A DNA stretch of 64,000 nt, from positions 1 to 64,000 of the forward strand of contig NZ_VJXY01000017.1 of the NCBI RefSeq assembly GCF_014831675.1, in the 5' to 3' direction. Both the position numbers and the translations under genes were made by a program. This stretch comes from Komarekiella delphini-convector SJRDD-AB1 (lineage in GTDB: Bacteria; Cyanobacteriota; Cyanobacteriia; Cyanobacteriales; Nostocaceae). Under the pieces are notes generated by a model. It did no database searches and was not told where the DNA came from. It saw only the letters and a list, made by a program, of their open reading frames with translations. Of this stretch, positions 34,621 to 44,294 are shown piece after piece (position 1 is the first letter of the stretch; every line of letters begins with the position of its first letter).

Positions 34621-36162
34621 CTAAGAAGCCGATTCCCTCGCTGTGTGTGAACCTAGCTTTTTATTTGTAGGCGACACCGAAGACTCGCGACTGCTTGTCC
34701 GCAGCTTGGGCTTGGGAGTACCATGTCTTTCTTCTTCACCATTACTGGTATCAGATTTGCTCCAAGAGGAGCGAGTGCGATCGCCATTCGATTCACGACG
34801 CTTGTTAAGTCTTGGTTTTGGAGTAGGGCCGTTGTCTTCTTGGGGAATCTCCACGTCCGATTGCAGCCAAGCGGGACGAGTTTGATCGTAAGCGATTTGC
34901 AATGCAGCTGCGGCGATCGCCTGAGCATCGTATTCTTCAATCAGTTCGCTAACTATCGGCAAAAATGAAGCTAAACGCTCGCCTGTCAAAGCTTCTCGCA
35001 CTTGTTCTTGCAATTTCAGGATGTGACGCGCTTCAATTTGTGCCCGCGTTGGAATTGTCAGCAATTGCCAACTTTGGCGGTTATGACGTTCAAATGTCTG
35101 CTGCTTGCGCCGCTCAAAAGGCTGTACTAAAGAAATTGCTGTTCCTTCTTTCCCCGCTCGACCAGTACGACCAATACGGTGGACGTAGGTTTCTACGCTA
35201 TCGGGTAAGTCGTAGTTGATCACGTGCGACAGTTGATCGACATCCAATCCCCGTGCTGCAATATCAGTTGCTACCACCCAGCGCACTTGGCGATTGCGGA
35301 ATCTGCTCAATAATCGTTCTCGTGCTTGCTGTGACAAATCACCGTGGTATTCATCGACACTATGACCAGCTGCTTGCAGTTGATTGGTGAGTTCTGCGGC
35401 TGTGCGTCTGGTACGAACAAAGATTAAAGCTGTTTCTGGGTCTTCCATTTCCAGAATCGGCTGTAAAGCTTTGGCTTTTGTCCAGTGGCGGGGAATCAGG
35501 TAAGCTACCTGATTAATTTTATTGGGAGCGGCTTTTGGCTGTTCAACGGTGACTGTTGCAGGCGATCGCAAAAACTTGTTCACCAACATGCGAATTGATG
35601 GTGGCATTGTTGCCGAGAATAAAGCTGTTTGGCGATCTACGGGCGCTTGGGAAAGAATTTTCACCACATCATCGATAAAGCCCATGCTCAACATTTCATC
35701 GGCTTCATCCAACACAAACCACTTGACTTGATCGAGCTTTAAACAACCGCGATCTAGCAAGTCAATCACTCGTCCTGGCGTACCCACTACCATGTGAACG
35801 CCACGTTTAAGTTGTAAAATTTGGCGGTCAATTGATTGACCACCGTAGATTGCTAACACCCGCAATCCTTCATTGCCAATGAACTGCTCAATGGCATCGT
35901 GAACTTGCATTGCTAATTCACGAGTTGGTGTTAAAACTATGGCTTGCACGGCCCTTTGATTAACATCCAGCCGCTCTAAAATTGGCAGTGAAAATGCTGC
36001 TGTTTTACCTGTTCCAGTTTGAGATTGACCCACTACATCACGACCCGCCAGCAGTTGGGGAATGGCTTGAACTTGAATGTTAGTTGGTTCGGTAAAGCCG
36101 ATTTTTTCTAGTTGCTCGACGCGTTCTTGGGAAATACCTAATTCTTGAAACGAAAGATTCAT
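34621..36162 (-). CDS. DEAD-box ATP-dependent RNA helicase
   Basis: Start taken at ATG 36162, preceded by AGGAGA; a TTG one codon upstream is also in frame. The 513-residue protein has the Q motif, motif I SQTGTGKTAAF, PTRELAMQV, TPGRVIDLL, motif II LDEADEMLSMGF, SATMPPSIRM, RGLDVDQLSHVINYDLPDSV and motif VI HRIGRTGRAG. The last ~90 residues are basic, Ser/Arg-rich and disordered (RRESNGDRTRSSWSKSD), probably for RNA binding. Such helicases act in RNA unwinding, cold adaptation and ribosome assembly. The exact Crh-type assignment is not made. Confidence 0.92.
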   Translation of the reverse strand: MNLSFQELGISQERVEQLEKIGFTEPTNIQVQAIPQLLAGRDVVGQSQTGTGKTAAFSLPILERLDVNQRAVQAIVLTPTRELAMQVHDAIEQFIGNEGLRVLAIYGGQSIDRQILQLKRGVHMVVGTPGRVIDLLDRGCLKLDQVKWFVLDEADEMLSMGFIDDVVKILSQAPVDRQTALFSATMPPSIRMLVNKFLRSPATVTVEQPKAAPNKINQVAYLIPRHWTKAKALQPILEMEDPETALIFVRTRRTAAELTNQLQAAGHSVDEYHGDLSQQARERLLSRFRNRQVRWVVATDIAARGLDVDQLSHVINYDLPDSVETYVHRIGRTGRAGKEGTAISLVQPFERRKQQTFERHNRQSWQLLTIPTRAQIEARHILKLQEQVREALTGERLASFLPIVSELIEEYDAQAIAAAALQIAYDQTRPAWLQSDVEIPQEDNGPTPKPRLNKRRESNGDRTRSSWSKSDTSNGEEERHGTPKPKLRTSSRESSVSPTNKKLGSHTARESAS

Positions 36163-36262
36163 CAAATCTCCTAAGATTTTATTTTGGATTTTTTGGATTA
36201 GTCGTTAGTCATTAGTCTTTGATTATTGCTTATTGGTCATTTAACAAAGGACAAATGACGAT

Positions 36263-37582
36263 TTAGTTATTGACAACTTGACCATAGAGATCGTATGTAT
36301 CGGCATTGTGGATCGCTACTGGCACGATCGCTCCTAATTTTGCTGTGCCTTTAACATAAACTTGACCATCGACCTCTGGGGAAAATCTACCTGAACGACC
36401 GATTAATTCACCACTTTCAGGATTTTCTTGCTCAATCAGGACATCAACAATTTTGCCTACTTCCTGTTGATTTTTCTTTTGAGAAATTGGTTGTTGGAGT
36501 TCCATCAGCTGGTATCGGCGCTCGTCCATCACTTCTTGAGGTAGCTGATTCGGTAGCTTGTAAGCGGGGGTTCCCTCCTCAGGCGAAAAAGTGAAGACAC
36601 CAACATGGTCAAATTCATGCCGCTGGACGAACTCTAATAGATGCTCGAAATGCTCTGTTGTTTCTCCTGGAAATCCAACAATAAATGTTGTCCGTAGCAC
36701 CGCTGATGGTAGCGCCGTTTTGATGCGATCTATAATCCCATCATTTACACGTCCTTGCCAAGGACGGTTCATGGCGCGAAGAATTTCAAGATGGGAATGT
36801 TGCAAGGGCAAATCCAAGTATGATAAGACGTTGGGCGTTTCTTGGATTGCTGCTATGACATCTGGAGTCAGTCCAGTGGGATAAGCATAGTGCATTCTTA
36901 TCCACGGTACATCTACTTTGCCCAAAGCGCGAAGTAATTCGGCTAACTTTGGCTTACCGTAAATATCCAGACCGTAATTAGTCGTGATTTGGGAAATTAG
37001 AATAATTTCCTGCACCCCTTGACTAACCAGTTGCTCGGCTTCGGCAACAATAGATTCAATAGTACGCGATCGCTGGTTTCCTCGTAGATAAGGAATAATA
37101 CAAAACGCACAACGATAATCACATCCTTCGGCAACTCGCAGGTAAGCTACACCTTCGGTTGTAGTACGATAGCGTGGTGTAGTCTCGTCGGCAATGTAGG
37201 TTGGTTCGATACTAACCTGTTTGACCCGCTCGCCTTGTTCCACCCGCTCAATTACATTTACAATTTTGTGATAGTCGCCTGTACCTACTACAGCTACCGC
37301 TTCTGGCAACTCATCCAACAATTGTTCTTGGAAATGTTGCGCCATGCAGCCAGTGATTACGATTTTTTTGTCTGCCTCTGCAAGCTCCACCAAAGTTCTA
37401 ACAGATTCTTCTCTTGCTGCTTCGATAAAACTACAGGTATTAACAATAACGTAATCTGCTAATTCTTCATTTGTATCTACACCATAGCCTGCTTCTACCA
37501 GCAGTCCTAACATATGTTCTGTATCAATTCGATTTTTCTCGCAGCCTAGGTGAGAAATTGCAATTGTTGGCTTATCACCCAT
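36263..37582 (-). CDS. rimO: Ribosomal protein S12 methylthiotransferase
   Basis: A 439-residue radical-SAM methylthiotransferase. The N-terminal UPF0004 domain has [33 protein letters not shown] and VITGCMAQ, giving the three auxiliary-cluster cysteines. The radical-SAM motif is [20 protein letters not shown]. The C-terminus forms a TRAM domain ([18 protein letters not shown]). The ISHLGCEKN start and overall length fit RimO rather than MiaB. It methylthiolates an Asp of ribosomal protein S12. It lies about 100 bp upstream of the DEAD-box helicase gene on the same strand. Confidence 0.93.
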   Translation of the reverse strand: MGDKPTIAISHLGCEKNRIDTEHMLGLLVEAGYGVDTNEELADYVIVNTCSFIEAAREESVRTLVELAEADKKIVITGCMAQHFQEQLLDELPEAVAVVGTGDYHKIVNVIERVEQGERVKQVSIEPTYIADETTPRYRTTTEGVAYLRVAEGCDYRCAFCIIPYLRGNQRSRTIESIVAEAEQLVSQGVQEIILISQITTNYGLDIYGKPKLAELLRALGKVDVPWIRMHYAYPTGLTPDVIAAIQETPNVLSYLDLPLQHSHLEILRAMNRPWQGRVNDGIIDRIKTALPSAVLRTTFIVGFPGETTEHFEHLLEFVQRHEFDHVGVFTFSPEEGTPAYKLPNQLPQEVMDERRYQLMELQQPISQKKNQQEVGKIVDVLIEQENPESGELIGRSGRFSPEVDGQVYVKGTAKLGAIVPVAIHNADTYDLYGQVVNN

Positions 37583-38400
37583 ATTTTGAAAAAATCTTCA
37601 GTTTTTTTTTCTTGTAATCAAACATTCAAGCACTAGCTCCGCTGTTTTACTATCAGCATCTTTATGAGGACAGTGCAGTAGTAGATTACCACTGTCATCA
37701 ACCGTCTGTGGACTAATGACCCTATCAATATATAGAAATAGAGGTCATGTTATGATATTCTTATCAATCTGTTCCCCAGGGTAAAATGAAGTGTCTTTGG
37801 GTACATTTGACACTTGTAATCTTTTTTAACAATTCGCCTGTTGGTATTTTATATTACCGCAGCGTATGCGTTGTTAATTTACCCATCGGGAAGCCGCCCA
37901 AAGGGCTTGTTGTGAGAAGTCGCTACCCTCAGGGAAATCGCGCTCTTTGCGAGACGCTCTGTGAACGCGACTACGCCTAATAAAGCAGTAATGTTACCCT
38001 GGCGATTGGCTGGCCCCAACGACAAATGTGTGGGTGAGACGCCTAAACCACGGAAAGCTGCCTCGCGTCTTGTGAGTGGCAAACTCCTCTTGTTAGCCAG
38101 GTTTTATCTTAACATATCTTATGGGAGGTTTGACCCCAATTTCCGTCTTAGGATGGAGGCAGTAAACCGACCATCAGAAAACACATTTGACTAGTTCGTT
38201 AAAAGTCAAGAGTCAATGGTCAAAAGTCAAGAGTCAATGGTCAGTCCAGAGTCAATGGTCAAAAGCTCTTGGACTCTAAACTTTTGAACGCTAGATGCTA
38301 AGAAAGCGGGAACGCTAAAAGCGAACAAGTTGAGCCAATGTCCTGGCTCCTCTAGACTTTTAATTTTGGACTCTGGACTCCGCGAGGCGGATTTAAAGAC
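37583..38400. other. Intergenic region with palindromic and tandem repeats
   Basis: About 820 bp with no supported gene. Near 37890-37980 there are GC-rich palindromic modules (GCGAGACGCTCTGTGAACGC). From 37985 to about 38110 an unexplained GC-rich stretch (TTACCCTGGCGATTGGCTGG ... GCCTAAACCACGGAAAGCTG) looks like a structured or mobile-element-derived sequence. Near 38205-38265 the motif GTCAAGAGTCAATGGTCA is tandemly repeated. ORFs of 64-77 codons here look spurious. Confidence 0.5.
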
Positions 38401-39246
38401 GTGGACTTATATCAGCTATTTAAAACTCGCTTACCAATAATTGGCGTGGTTCACCTGCTACCACTGCCTACTTCACCTCGTTGGGGAGGTAGCTTAAAAG
38501 CGGTAATCGACCGCGCCGAACAAGAAGCTACAGCCCTGGCTAGTGGAGGGGTTGATGGGATAATTGTGGAGAATTTTTTTGACGCGCCGTTTACTAAAAA
38601 TCAAGTTGATCCAGCGGTTGTGAGTGCCATGACTGTGGTGGTGCAGCGGATACAGAATTTGGTGACATTGCCTGTGGGCTTAAATGTTTTGCGAAATGAC
38701 GCCAAAAGTGCGATGGCGATCGCCAGCTGTGTGCGATCGCAATTTATCCGCGTCAATGTTCTCACAGGGGTGATGGCAACCGACCAGGGATTAATTGAAG
38801 GAGAAGCCTATCAATTACTCCGCTATCGCAGGGAGTTAGGTTGTGATGTCAAAATCTTAGCCGATGTATTGGTGAAGCACGCCCGTCCTTTAAGTTCTCC
38901 AAATCTCACAGTTGCCGTGAAAGACACAATTGAAAGGGGATTAGCAGATGGGGTAATTTTGTCCGGTTGGGCTACTGGTAGCCCTCCTAACTTAGACGAT
39001 TTGGAACTGGCTTGTGGTGCAGCAGGTGGTACACCAGTGTTCATCGGTAGTGGAGCTAATTGGGAAAATATTGATACACTGATGCAAGGAGCAGATGGTG
39101 TAATTGTTTCTAGTTCCCTGAAACGCCACGGACGAATTGAGCAACCAATTGATCCAATTCGCGTCAGTCAATTTGTGGAAGCCGCACGTCGGAGTTGGAA
39201 CTCCAAAGGTGAAAGCAAATCGATTTCCTCAGTAAAGCTACATTAA
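38401..39246 (+). CDS. btpA: BtpA-family photosystem I biogenesis protein
   Basis: The GTG start gives 281 residues with a TIM-barrel-like BtpA fold. Family motifs are IIGVVHLLPLPTSPRWGG, GGVDGIIVENFFDAPFTK, LPVGLNVLRNDAKSAMAIA, FIRVNVLTGVMATDQG and DGVILSGWATGSPP. In Synechocystis BtpA is needed for stable accumulation of the photosystem I reaction-centre proteins and associates with thylakoids. The gene stands alone, followed by a tandem-repeat tract and the VKOR-thioredoxin gene 104 bp downstream on the same strand. Confidence 0.92.
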   Translation: MDLYQLFKTRLPIIGVVHLLPLPTSPRWGGSLKAVIDRAEQEATALASGGVDGIIVENFFDAPFTKNQVDPAVVSAMTVVVQRIQNLVTLPVGLNVLRNDAKSAMAIASCVRSQFIRVNVLTGVMATDQGLIEGEAYQLLRYRRELGCDVKILADVLVKHARPLSSPNLTVAVKDTIERGLADGVILSGWATGSPPNLDDLELACGAAGGTPVFIGSGANWENIDTLMQGADGVIVSSSLKRHGRIEQPIDPIRVSQFVEAARRSWNSKGESKSISSVKLH

Positions 39247-39247
39247 G

Positions 39248-39342
39248 TACTGGGGACTGGGGATTGGGGACTGGGGACTGGGGACTAAATTCTTCCCATA
39301 TACCCAATACCCAATACCCAATACCAATACCCAATACCCAAT
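39248..39342 (+). repeat. Short tandem repeats GGGGACT and CCCAATA
   Basis: Between btpA and the VKOR gene a run of GGGGACT-type heptamers (39254-39286) is followed by a run of CCCAATA-type heptamers (39301-39342). Such heptamer STRRs are typical of heterocyst-forming cyanobacteria. Confidence 0.85.
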
Positions 39343-39350
39343 AGCAGTTT

Positions 39351-40337
39351 ATGATTCGCCGCCGTTCTACCCCTTGGATTCATAAGTGGTCGCGCCCATT
39401 GATGGGGGCGATCGCTGGATGTGGTGTCCTAACAACAGGTTATATCACGATAGAAAAGTTAACAGGAGGCAGTGCAGCTTGTCTGGCACAAGCTGGTGCC
39501 AAAGGCTGTAATGATGTACTTTCTAGCCCTTGGGCAACGGTTTTTGGTCAGCCATTAGCCTTGTTTGGGTTTTTAGCGTACACCAGTATGATGGTATTTG
39601 CTTTGGCTCCCTTAGCAATTAAACCAGCGGAAAATAAGGAAAAGCGTCAAAAGCTAGAAAACTGGACATGGTTGCTGCTATTGGTGGGAGCGATCGCCAT
39701 GTCTATTTTCAGCAGCTACTTAATGTACCTGCTAGCATTCCAAATCAAAGCCTTCTGTCTTTACTGTATCGCCTCAGCTTTGTTCTCCCTCAGCCTTTTG
39801 GTACTGACAATTATTGGTCGTGATTGGGAGGATATTGGGCAAATCTTCTTTACCGCCATCATTGTCGGGATGATCACGCTGATTGGCACTTTATGGGTCT
39901 TTTCTGGCGTGAATCAACAAGTTGTGACACCCGGAGCACCTGGACAACCTGTAAAAATTTCCTTTACTCCGCAGGTACAGCCTAATCGAGAATTTGGTTG
40001 GGAAATTACTACCACCTCTGGTGAGGCAGAAATTTCTCTAGCACGCCACTTAGCCAAGATAGGCGCTAAAGAATACAGTGCTTATTGGTGTCCTCATTGC
40101 CACGAACAAAAGTTGCTTTTCGGTAAAGAAGCCGAACAAATAATCGACGAAAATATTAAGGTAGAGTGTGCTGACGATAGCCCAAAAGCTCAACCAGAAC
40201 TGTGTAAAGCCGCAAAAATAGAAGGCTTCCCCACTTGGATAATCAACGGTCAAAGCTATAGCGGAGTGCAAAACTTGGAAGAACTGGCGAGAGTTTCTGG
40301 TTATACAGGTTCTCGTAACTTCAAGTATTTCAAATAG
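39351..40337 (+). CDS. VKOR-thioredoxin fusion (lumenal thiol oxidoreductase)
   Basis: A 328-residue membrane protein. The N-terminal ~190 residues are a vitamin K epoxide reductase domain with about five helices, the loop cysteines CLAQAGAKGC and the active CxxC in IKAFCLYCIASALF. The C-terminal domain is thioredoxin-like with active site YWCPHCHEQK and a cis-proline segment GFPTWIINGQSY. The fusion matches cyanobacterial VKOR and plant LTO1, which form disulfides in thylakoid or periplasmic proteins using quinone. It lies downstream of btpA; the intervening STRR may separate the transcripts. Confidence 0.92.
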   Translation: MIRRRSTPWIHKWSRPLMGAIAGCGVLTTGYITIEKLTGGSAACLAQAGAKGCNDVLSSPWATVFGQPLALFGFLAYTSMMVFALAPLAIKPAENKEKRQKLENWTWLLLLVGAIAMSIFSSYLMYLLAFQIKAFCLYCIASALFSLSLLVLTIIGRDWEDIGQIFFTAIIVGMITLIGTLWVFSGVNQQVVTPGAPGQPVKISFTPQVQPNREFGWEITTTSGEAEISLARHLAKIGAKEYSAYWCPHCHEQKLLFGKEAEQIIDENIKVECADDSPKAQPELCKAAKIEGFPTWIINGQSYSGVQNLEELARVSGYTGSRNFKYFK

Positions 40338-41067
40338 TTGTCCTAAAAAAGCTTTTTTGTGACAACTTGGATTTTATAACTAATAGTCAACTGATTGGGG
40401 ATTTGGATTTGCGATCGCGCAGCGTAAAGCCTTCTCTACGAGACGCTGCGCCATCGCTTAGAGCGGGTCTTGTCTACTACGGCATCTAGATGTGCGGATT
40501 ACACTAAGGGCGAACGGACTTCTTAAAGACGAAGCATGAACTCGAAGAAATATCCTTAAACCAAATTATGTCTTGCAAATTTGAGCTACTGCTAGACTGG
40601 GGTTCATCGGCTTGTTCACTCTTAACGTTCCCATAGGGTAGTAAGTGGCGTTTGTTCACCTCTATCTGGCGCTCAAACTTTCCGCAAAATCTAAAATTGG
40701 CAGTCAACTGGATAAATACAGCAAAGTCTGTTTCCAGTTGGCTTTTTTGTTTTCAGTTTGACAATAAATCTGTGAGTTTAATTAAGAAAATTTTACCAGA
40801 TGAGCCTTTTAACGTTGAACTCGTCGATCTCACGTTAAACAATATTTATACTGAACTTGTGCTGATAAATACAAAAGTTTCAGTTGCCGTTTGAGCAGAT
40901 AATTAGTACTAATGAATGATAATACATCAGAACTACCCAGTATTATATTGAGGAAGCTCACTCTCATTGAAAAGATTTCTAGAAATTCTCTATAGCTTCC
41001 AAGTGAGCTATATTCGCCAAGTAGTTGATAACTATATGAAATATACAATATTTCTCCCCACTAGGTA
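40338..41067. other. Intergenic region before the diguanylate cyclase
   Basis: About 730 bp. A palindromic module near 40410-40480 (GCGATCGCGCAGCGTAAAGC ... CTACGAGACGCTGCG) belongs to the interspersed repeat family. A weak ORF at 40652-40894 is listed separately. The remainder is AT-rich and presumably carries the cyclase promoter. Confidence 0.5.
40652..40894 (+). CDS. Possible small protein or remnant
   Basis: An 80-codon frame whose second half (SVSLIKKILPDEPFNVELVD, then LTLNNIYTEL) has a protein-like strand-helix pattern reminiscent of KaiB/thioredoxin-like folds; the first half is unconvincing. There is no clear ribosome-binding site. It may be a truncated remnant and not an expressed gene. 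The KaiB resemblance is weak and unverified. Confidence 0.25.
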   Translation: MFTSIWRSNFPQNLKLAVNWINTAKSVSSWLFCFQFDNKSVSLIKKILPDEPFNVELVDLTLNNIYTELVLINTKVSVAV

Positions 41068-43317
41068 ATGGGAATGAATAAGCAGCTAGGCAAGCGTTTT
41101 GTGAAGTTAATGTTTGGACTGAAACAACCGCTTAGTCGAGGACAAAAGGAATTTATTACTGCTACCAGCGTTGCTATCTGTGTCTTGGTTTTGCGTGCTA
41201 TCGGATTATTTCAATCCTTAGAATTGGCAGCTTTAGATCAATTTTTTCGCTTACGTCCCAATGAGCCGCCAGAACAGCGCATTACTATTGTAGCGATTGA
41301 TGAGGCTTCTTTAAGCAGAGTTGGTTCCTGGCCAATTCCAGATAGCGATATTGCCAAGTTATTACAAAAATTAAACGTCTACAAACCCCAAGCTATTGGC
41401 TTGGACATCTACCGGGATTTGGTAGTACCTAATAATGATTTAGCAGAAAAGCCTGTTAATAAAGAACTACTTGATGCGTATAAGTCAATGCCAAACTTAA
41501 TTGGTATTGAGCTGCTAGCCAACGACAAAAACAAAAATGGCAAAAATAAAAATGTTGGTGTTGCACCCCCGCTGGGGCTGAATCGAAATCAGGTAGGTTT
41601 TAATAATGTAGTGTATGACCCTGATGGCAAAATCCGTCGCAGCTTGTTGTATTGGCATGTTAATGAGCATCGGGTACACGAAAGTTTTGCCCTGAAGCTG
41701 GCTTTATTATATTTAAAATCACAGGGAATTACTCCCACCAAAGCAGCTAGCAATTCTGAGTATTTACAGTTGGGTAAGGCGGTGTTTACTCGTTTTAAGC
41801 CCAATGATGGTGCTTATGTCAGAGCTGATGCTGGCGGCTACCAAATTTTGTCCAACTTTCCCAAACCTGGATGTTCAAGTCCATCTGCTGAATTCTGTGG
41901 CTATCCCCAGGTATCTATGAAAGATGTACTGGCAGATAAAGTTGAAGAAAACTTGATCAGAAATCGCATTGTACTTATTGGTTCCACCGCACCCAGTCTT
42001 CAGGATTTTGTATTCATTCCCTATTCCAGCCGTTTAATGGGTACAGCAAATCCTGTATCTGGTATCGAACTGCAAGCTTATTTTATCAGTGAGTTAATCT
42101 CGGCTGCCGTTAAAGGGAGACCTTTACTCGAAGTATGCTCTGACTTAGTGGAAGACTTATGGATTTTTGTCTGGTCTTATGTGGGAGCAGCTACGACATG
42201 GCGAATACGACACCCGACTACGAGCTTTATAAGTATCTTAGTTTCTTCTTCTGTGTTGAGCTTGAGTGCTTACCTTGCTTTCTTATATGGTTTGTGGATA
42301 CCAATTATTCCTCCGCTGTTTACTTTTGGTATCTCCGCTATTTGGATGACCAGTCATATTGCTCATATGCAAGAAGAGTGGAAACGCTCTAAAGAGTTTT
42401 TATATCACGTGATTAACACTATTCCTGACCCAATTTTTGTAAAAAATGAACAACATCAATGGATTGTTTTAAATGAAGCTTATTGTCGATTCATTGGTTA
42501 TCCCAATAAGTTGTTAATTGAAAAGTCAGACTATGATTTTTTTCCTAAACATGAAGCTGATATATTTCGACAACAGGATGAGTTTGTTTTCCGAACTCAA
42601 CAACCGCAAGAACATGAAGAAGAATTTACCGATGCCAATGGTCAGACTTATCAAATTGCCACTAAGCGATCGCTCCACAAAGACGCAGCTGGCAATTTCT
42701 TTTTAGTTGGGGTTATCCGAGATATTACTCAGCGCAAACGAATAGAGGAGCAACTTAAGCGTACAGCTGCCGAGTTATTCCGCTCCAACAATGAATTAAA
42801 ACTTAAAGAGGATCATTTACGTTATCTGGCATATCACGACTACCTCACCGGTCTATCCAATCGCAAATTCTTCGTAGAACAACTTCGAGAGTCCCTACAT
42901 TGGGCACAAATCAATAATCTGTTACTGGGATTACTATTTATTGATTTAGATGGCTTTAAGCAAGTCAATGATACTTTAGGACACGAGATGGGCGATCGCC
43001 TACTGGTAACTATTGCCCAACGACTCAGCCACTCCCTACGCGCTAGTGATACAGTTTCCCGCTTGGGTGGTGATGAATTTACCGTGATTTTACGGGCAAT
43101 TCCCAACGTACAAGTAGCTGCTAAAGTTGCCGAAAAAATTTTAGACAGCATAACTGAGCCAATTGTTTTGGATGGATACACTACTAGAGTTTCTGCCAGC
43201 ATTGGTATCAGTGTTTACCCATACAACAGTCAAGATAGTGAAACCTTGATTAAACAGGCAGATACCGCAATGTACTACGCTAAGCGCTTAGGTAAAAATC
43301 GCTACGAGTTTGCTTAA
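41068..43317 (+). CDS. CHASE2-PAS-GGDEF diguanylate cyclase
   Basis: A 749-residue sensor. The N-terminal helix (residues ~30-50) is followed by an extracytoplasmic CHASE2 domain (~55-350; RITIVAIDEASLSRVGSWPI). Three membrane helices follow near 365-430, then a PAS domain (NTIPDPIFVKNEQHQWIVLN) and a GGDEF domain starting DYLTGLSNRKFFVEQL. The active site RLGGDEFTVIL is intact and the inhibitory RxxD site (RASD, five residues upstream) is present, so it should make c-di-GMP under product inhibition. Residues in CHASE2 such as KNKNGKNKN form a charged loop. It is followed by a perfect 19-bp palindrome. The sensed signal is unknown. Confidence 0.93.
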   Translation: MGMNKQLGKRFVKLMFGLKQPLSRGQKEFITATSVAICVLVLRAIGLFQSLELAALDQFFRLRPNEPPEQRITIVAIDEASLSRVGSWPIPDSDIAKLLQKLNVYKPQAIGLDIYRDLVVPNNDLAEKPVNKELLDAYKSMPNLIGIELLANDKNKNGKNKNVGVAPPLGLNRNQVGFNNVVYDPDGKIRRSLLYWHVNEHRVHESFALKLALLYLKSQGITPTKAASNSEYLQLGKAVFTRFKPNDGAYVRADAGGYQILSNFPKPGCSSPSAEFCGYPQVSMKDVLADKVEENLIRNRIVLIGSTAPSLQDFVFIPYSSRLMGTANPVSGIELQAYFISELISAAVKGRPLLEVCSDLVEDLWIFVWSYVGAATTWRIRHPTTSFISILVSSSVLSLSAYLAFLYGLWIPIIPPLFTFGISAIWMTSHIAHMQEEWKRSKEFLYHVINTIPDPIFVKNEQHQWIVLNEAYCRFIGYPNKLLIEKSDYDFFPKHEADIFRQQDEFVFRTQQPQEHEEEFTDANGQTYQIATKRSLHKDAAGNFFLVGVIRDITQRKRIEEQLKRTAAELFRSNNELKLKEDHLRYLAYHDYLTGLSNRKFFVEQLRESLHWAQINNLLLGLLFIDLDGFKQVNDTLGHEMGDRLLVTIAQRLSHSLRASDTVSRLGGDEFTVILRAIPNVQVAAKVAEKILDSITEPIVLDGYTTRVSASIGISVYPYNSQDSETLIKQADTAMYYAKRLGKNRYEFA

Positions 43318-44057
43318 TTAGTTGAGAGTAAAGTTTTTAGACCATTCTCAATCAGGTTAATATTTTTACCATTAAATTACGAGTAATGAGCTTGAGTTTC
43401 ATGCATTGCGTACACACTTAAAACATTACTTTTAAGTTGTTATGGATATCTAGCAAGTCTTTGTGACTTTTTTTTTGAAGATTAAACTCAATAATAAACC
43501 TAGACAAATAATTAGCAACCAAGAAGATAAGCTAGCTTATCTTCTTGGTTGCAAGTATTATTACTTAAAAAAATATACTTGTACTTATTCGGTTTTTTCA
43601 TAGGTTATTAAAATAACTTGTTCTGTAATGCTTGCAAAATAGCGATTTTGCTGTTTTAGCTTTAAATATCTTTACTACCATGCAATTTTTACTATACTAA
43701 GATTGAAGTAATATTGATATTCTTTCAGTTTTATTATTCATTGAACATAGTGTTTATACGCATAGTTATTAAAAAATTATTAATACGCAGTAAGTTTGGC
43801 AATTTAGTCGTGGCAATTAATTAACATCTCTAACTTTAGACTGATGTAAAAAGGGTATATTAAGAATATTTCTTAGGTGTTAAGACTATTTAACAGTAAT
43901 AAATTGACGCTGCTCTGCAATTTACTACCACAATTACTTATTTACACCACCGTACATTGAATGAAGTTGGAATATTGGTGCAGTCAAATAAGTGAATATA
44001 CTGATTTTAACAAAAAATACTTACTTAAATAAAAATACAGTGGATTTACTGAAAAAG
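43318..44057. other. AT-rich intergenic region
   Basis: About 740 bp without a supported gene apart from the palindrome at 43515. It should contain the promoter of the small exported protein at 44058; an upstream ATG at 43992 extends that frame but is less likely to be the start. Confidence 0.5.
43515..43552 (+). terminator. Perfect 19-bp palindrome after the diguanylate cyclase
   Basis: GCAACCAAGAAGATAAGCT is followed directly by its exact reverse complement with no spacer, then CAAGTATTATTACTT. It lies about 200 bp after the cyclase stop. A terminator or inserted palindrome is possible; there is no strong T-tract. Confidence 0.5.
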
Positions 44058-44294
44058 ATGAAAACTAACCTCAGAATCACAAGATTTGTAATGTTTTGTA
44101 TAAGCATTTATGTCCTAATTCCGAATATTGCTGATTGCACAGTTGTCTTCGGTAGCGTGACTGCTAATAGTTTTAATGCTTCTAGCAGCGATAGTTCAAC
44201 AACTAGCAAAGTTAATCCTCAAGGTTTAAAAGACATATATGTTCCACCAAATTATGGTAGTCCTGACAGTCAGTATGGTAGCGGCACTCGCTAG
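44058..44294 (+). CDS. Small exported protein with GSGTR tail
   Basis: Start taken at ATG 44058 (AAAAAG just upstream), giving 78 residues. The N-terminus MKTNLRITRFVMFCISIYVL is a signal peptide or single membrane anchor. The mature part is short and Ser/Asn-rich, ending PPNYGSPDSQYGSGTR. A similar Pro-Asp-Ser-Gly-Ser-Gly-Thr-Arg tail is known to me from small secreted proteins of Nostoc relatives, but the role is not known. It is a single gene between long AT-rich gaps. Confidence 0.55.
   Translation: MKTNLRITRFVMFCISIYVLIPNIADCTVVFGSVTANSFNASSSDSSTTSKVNPQGLKDIYVPPNYGSPDSQYGSGTR

Noticed and set aside
37786-38194. Short ORFs of 64-77 codons upstream of btpA on both strands
   Set aside because: They run through palindromic repeat modules, have no ribosome-binding site and no family resemblance.
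39248-39342. Possible CRISPR array
   Set aside because: Repeats are heptamers in uninterrupted tandem with no spacers; no cas gene is present anywhere in the window.
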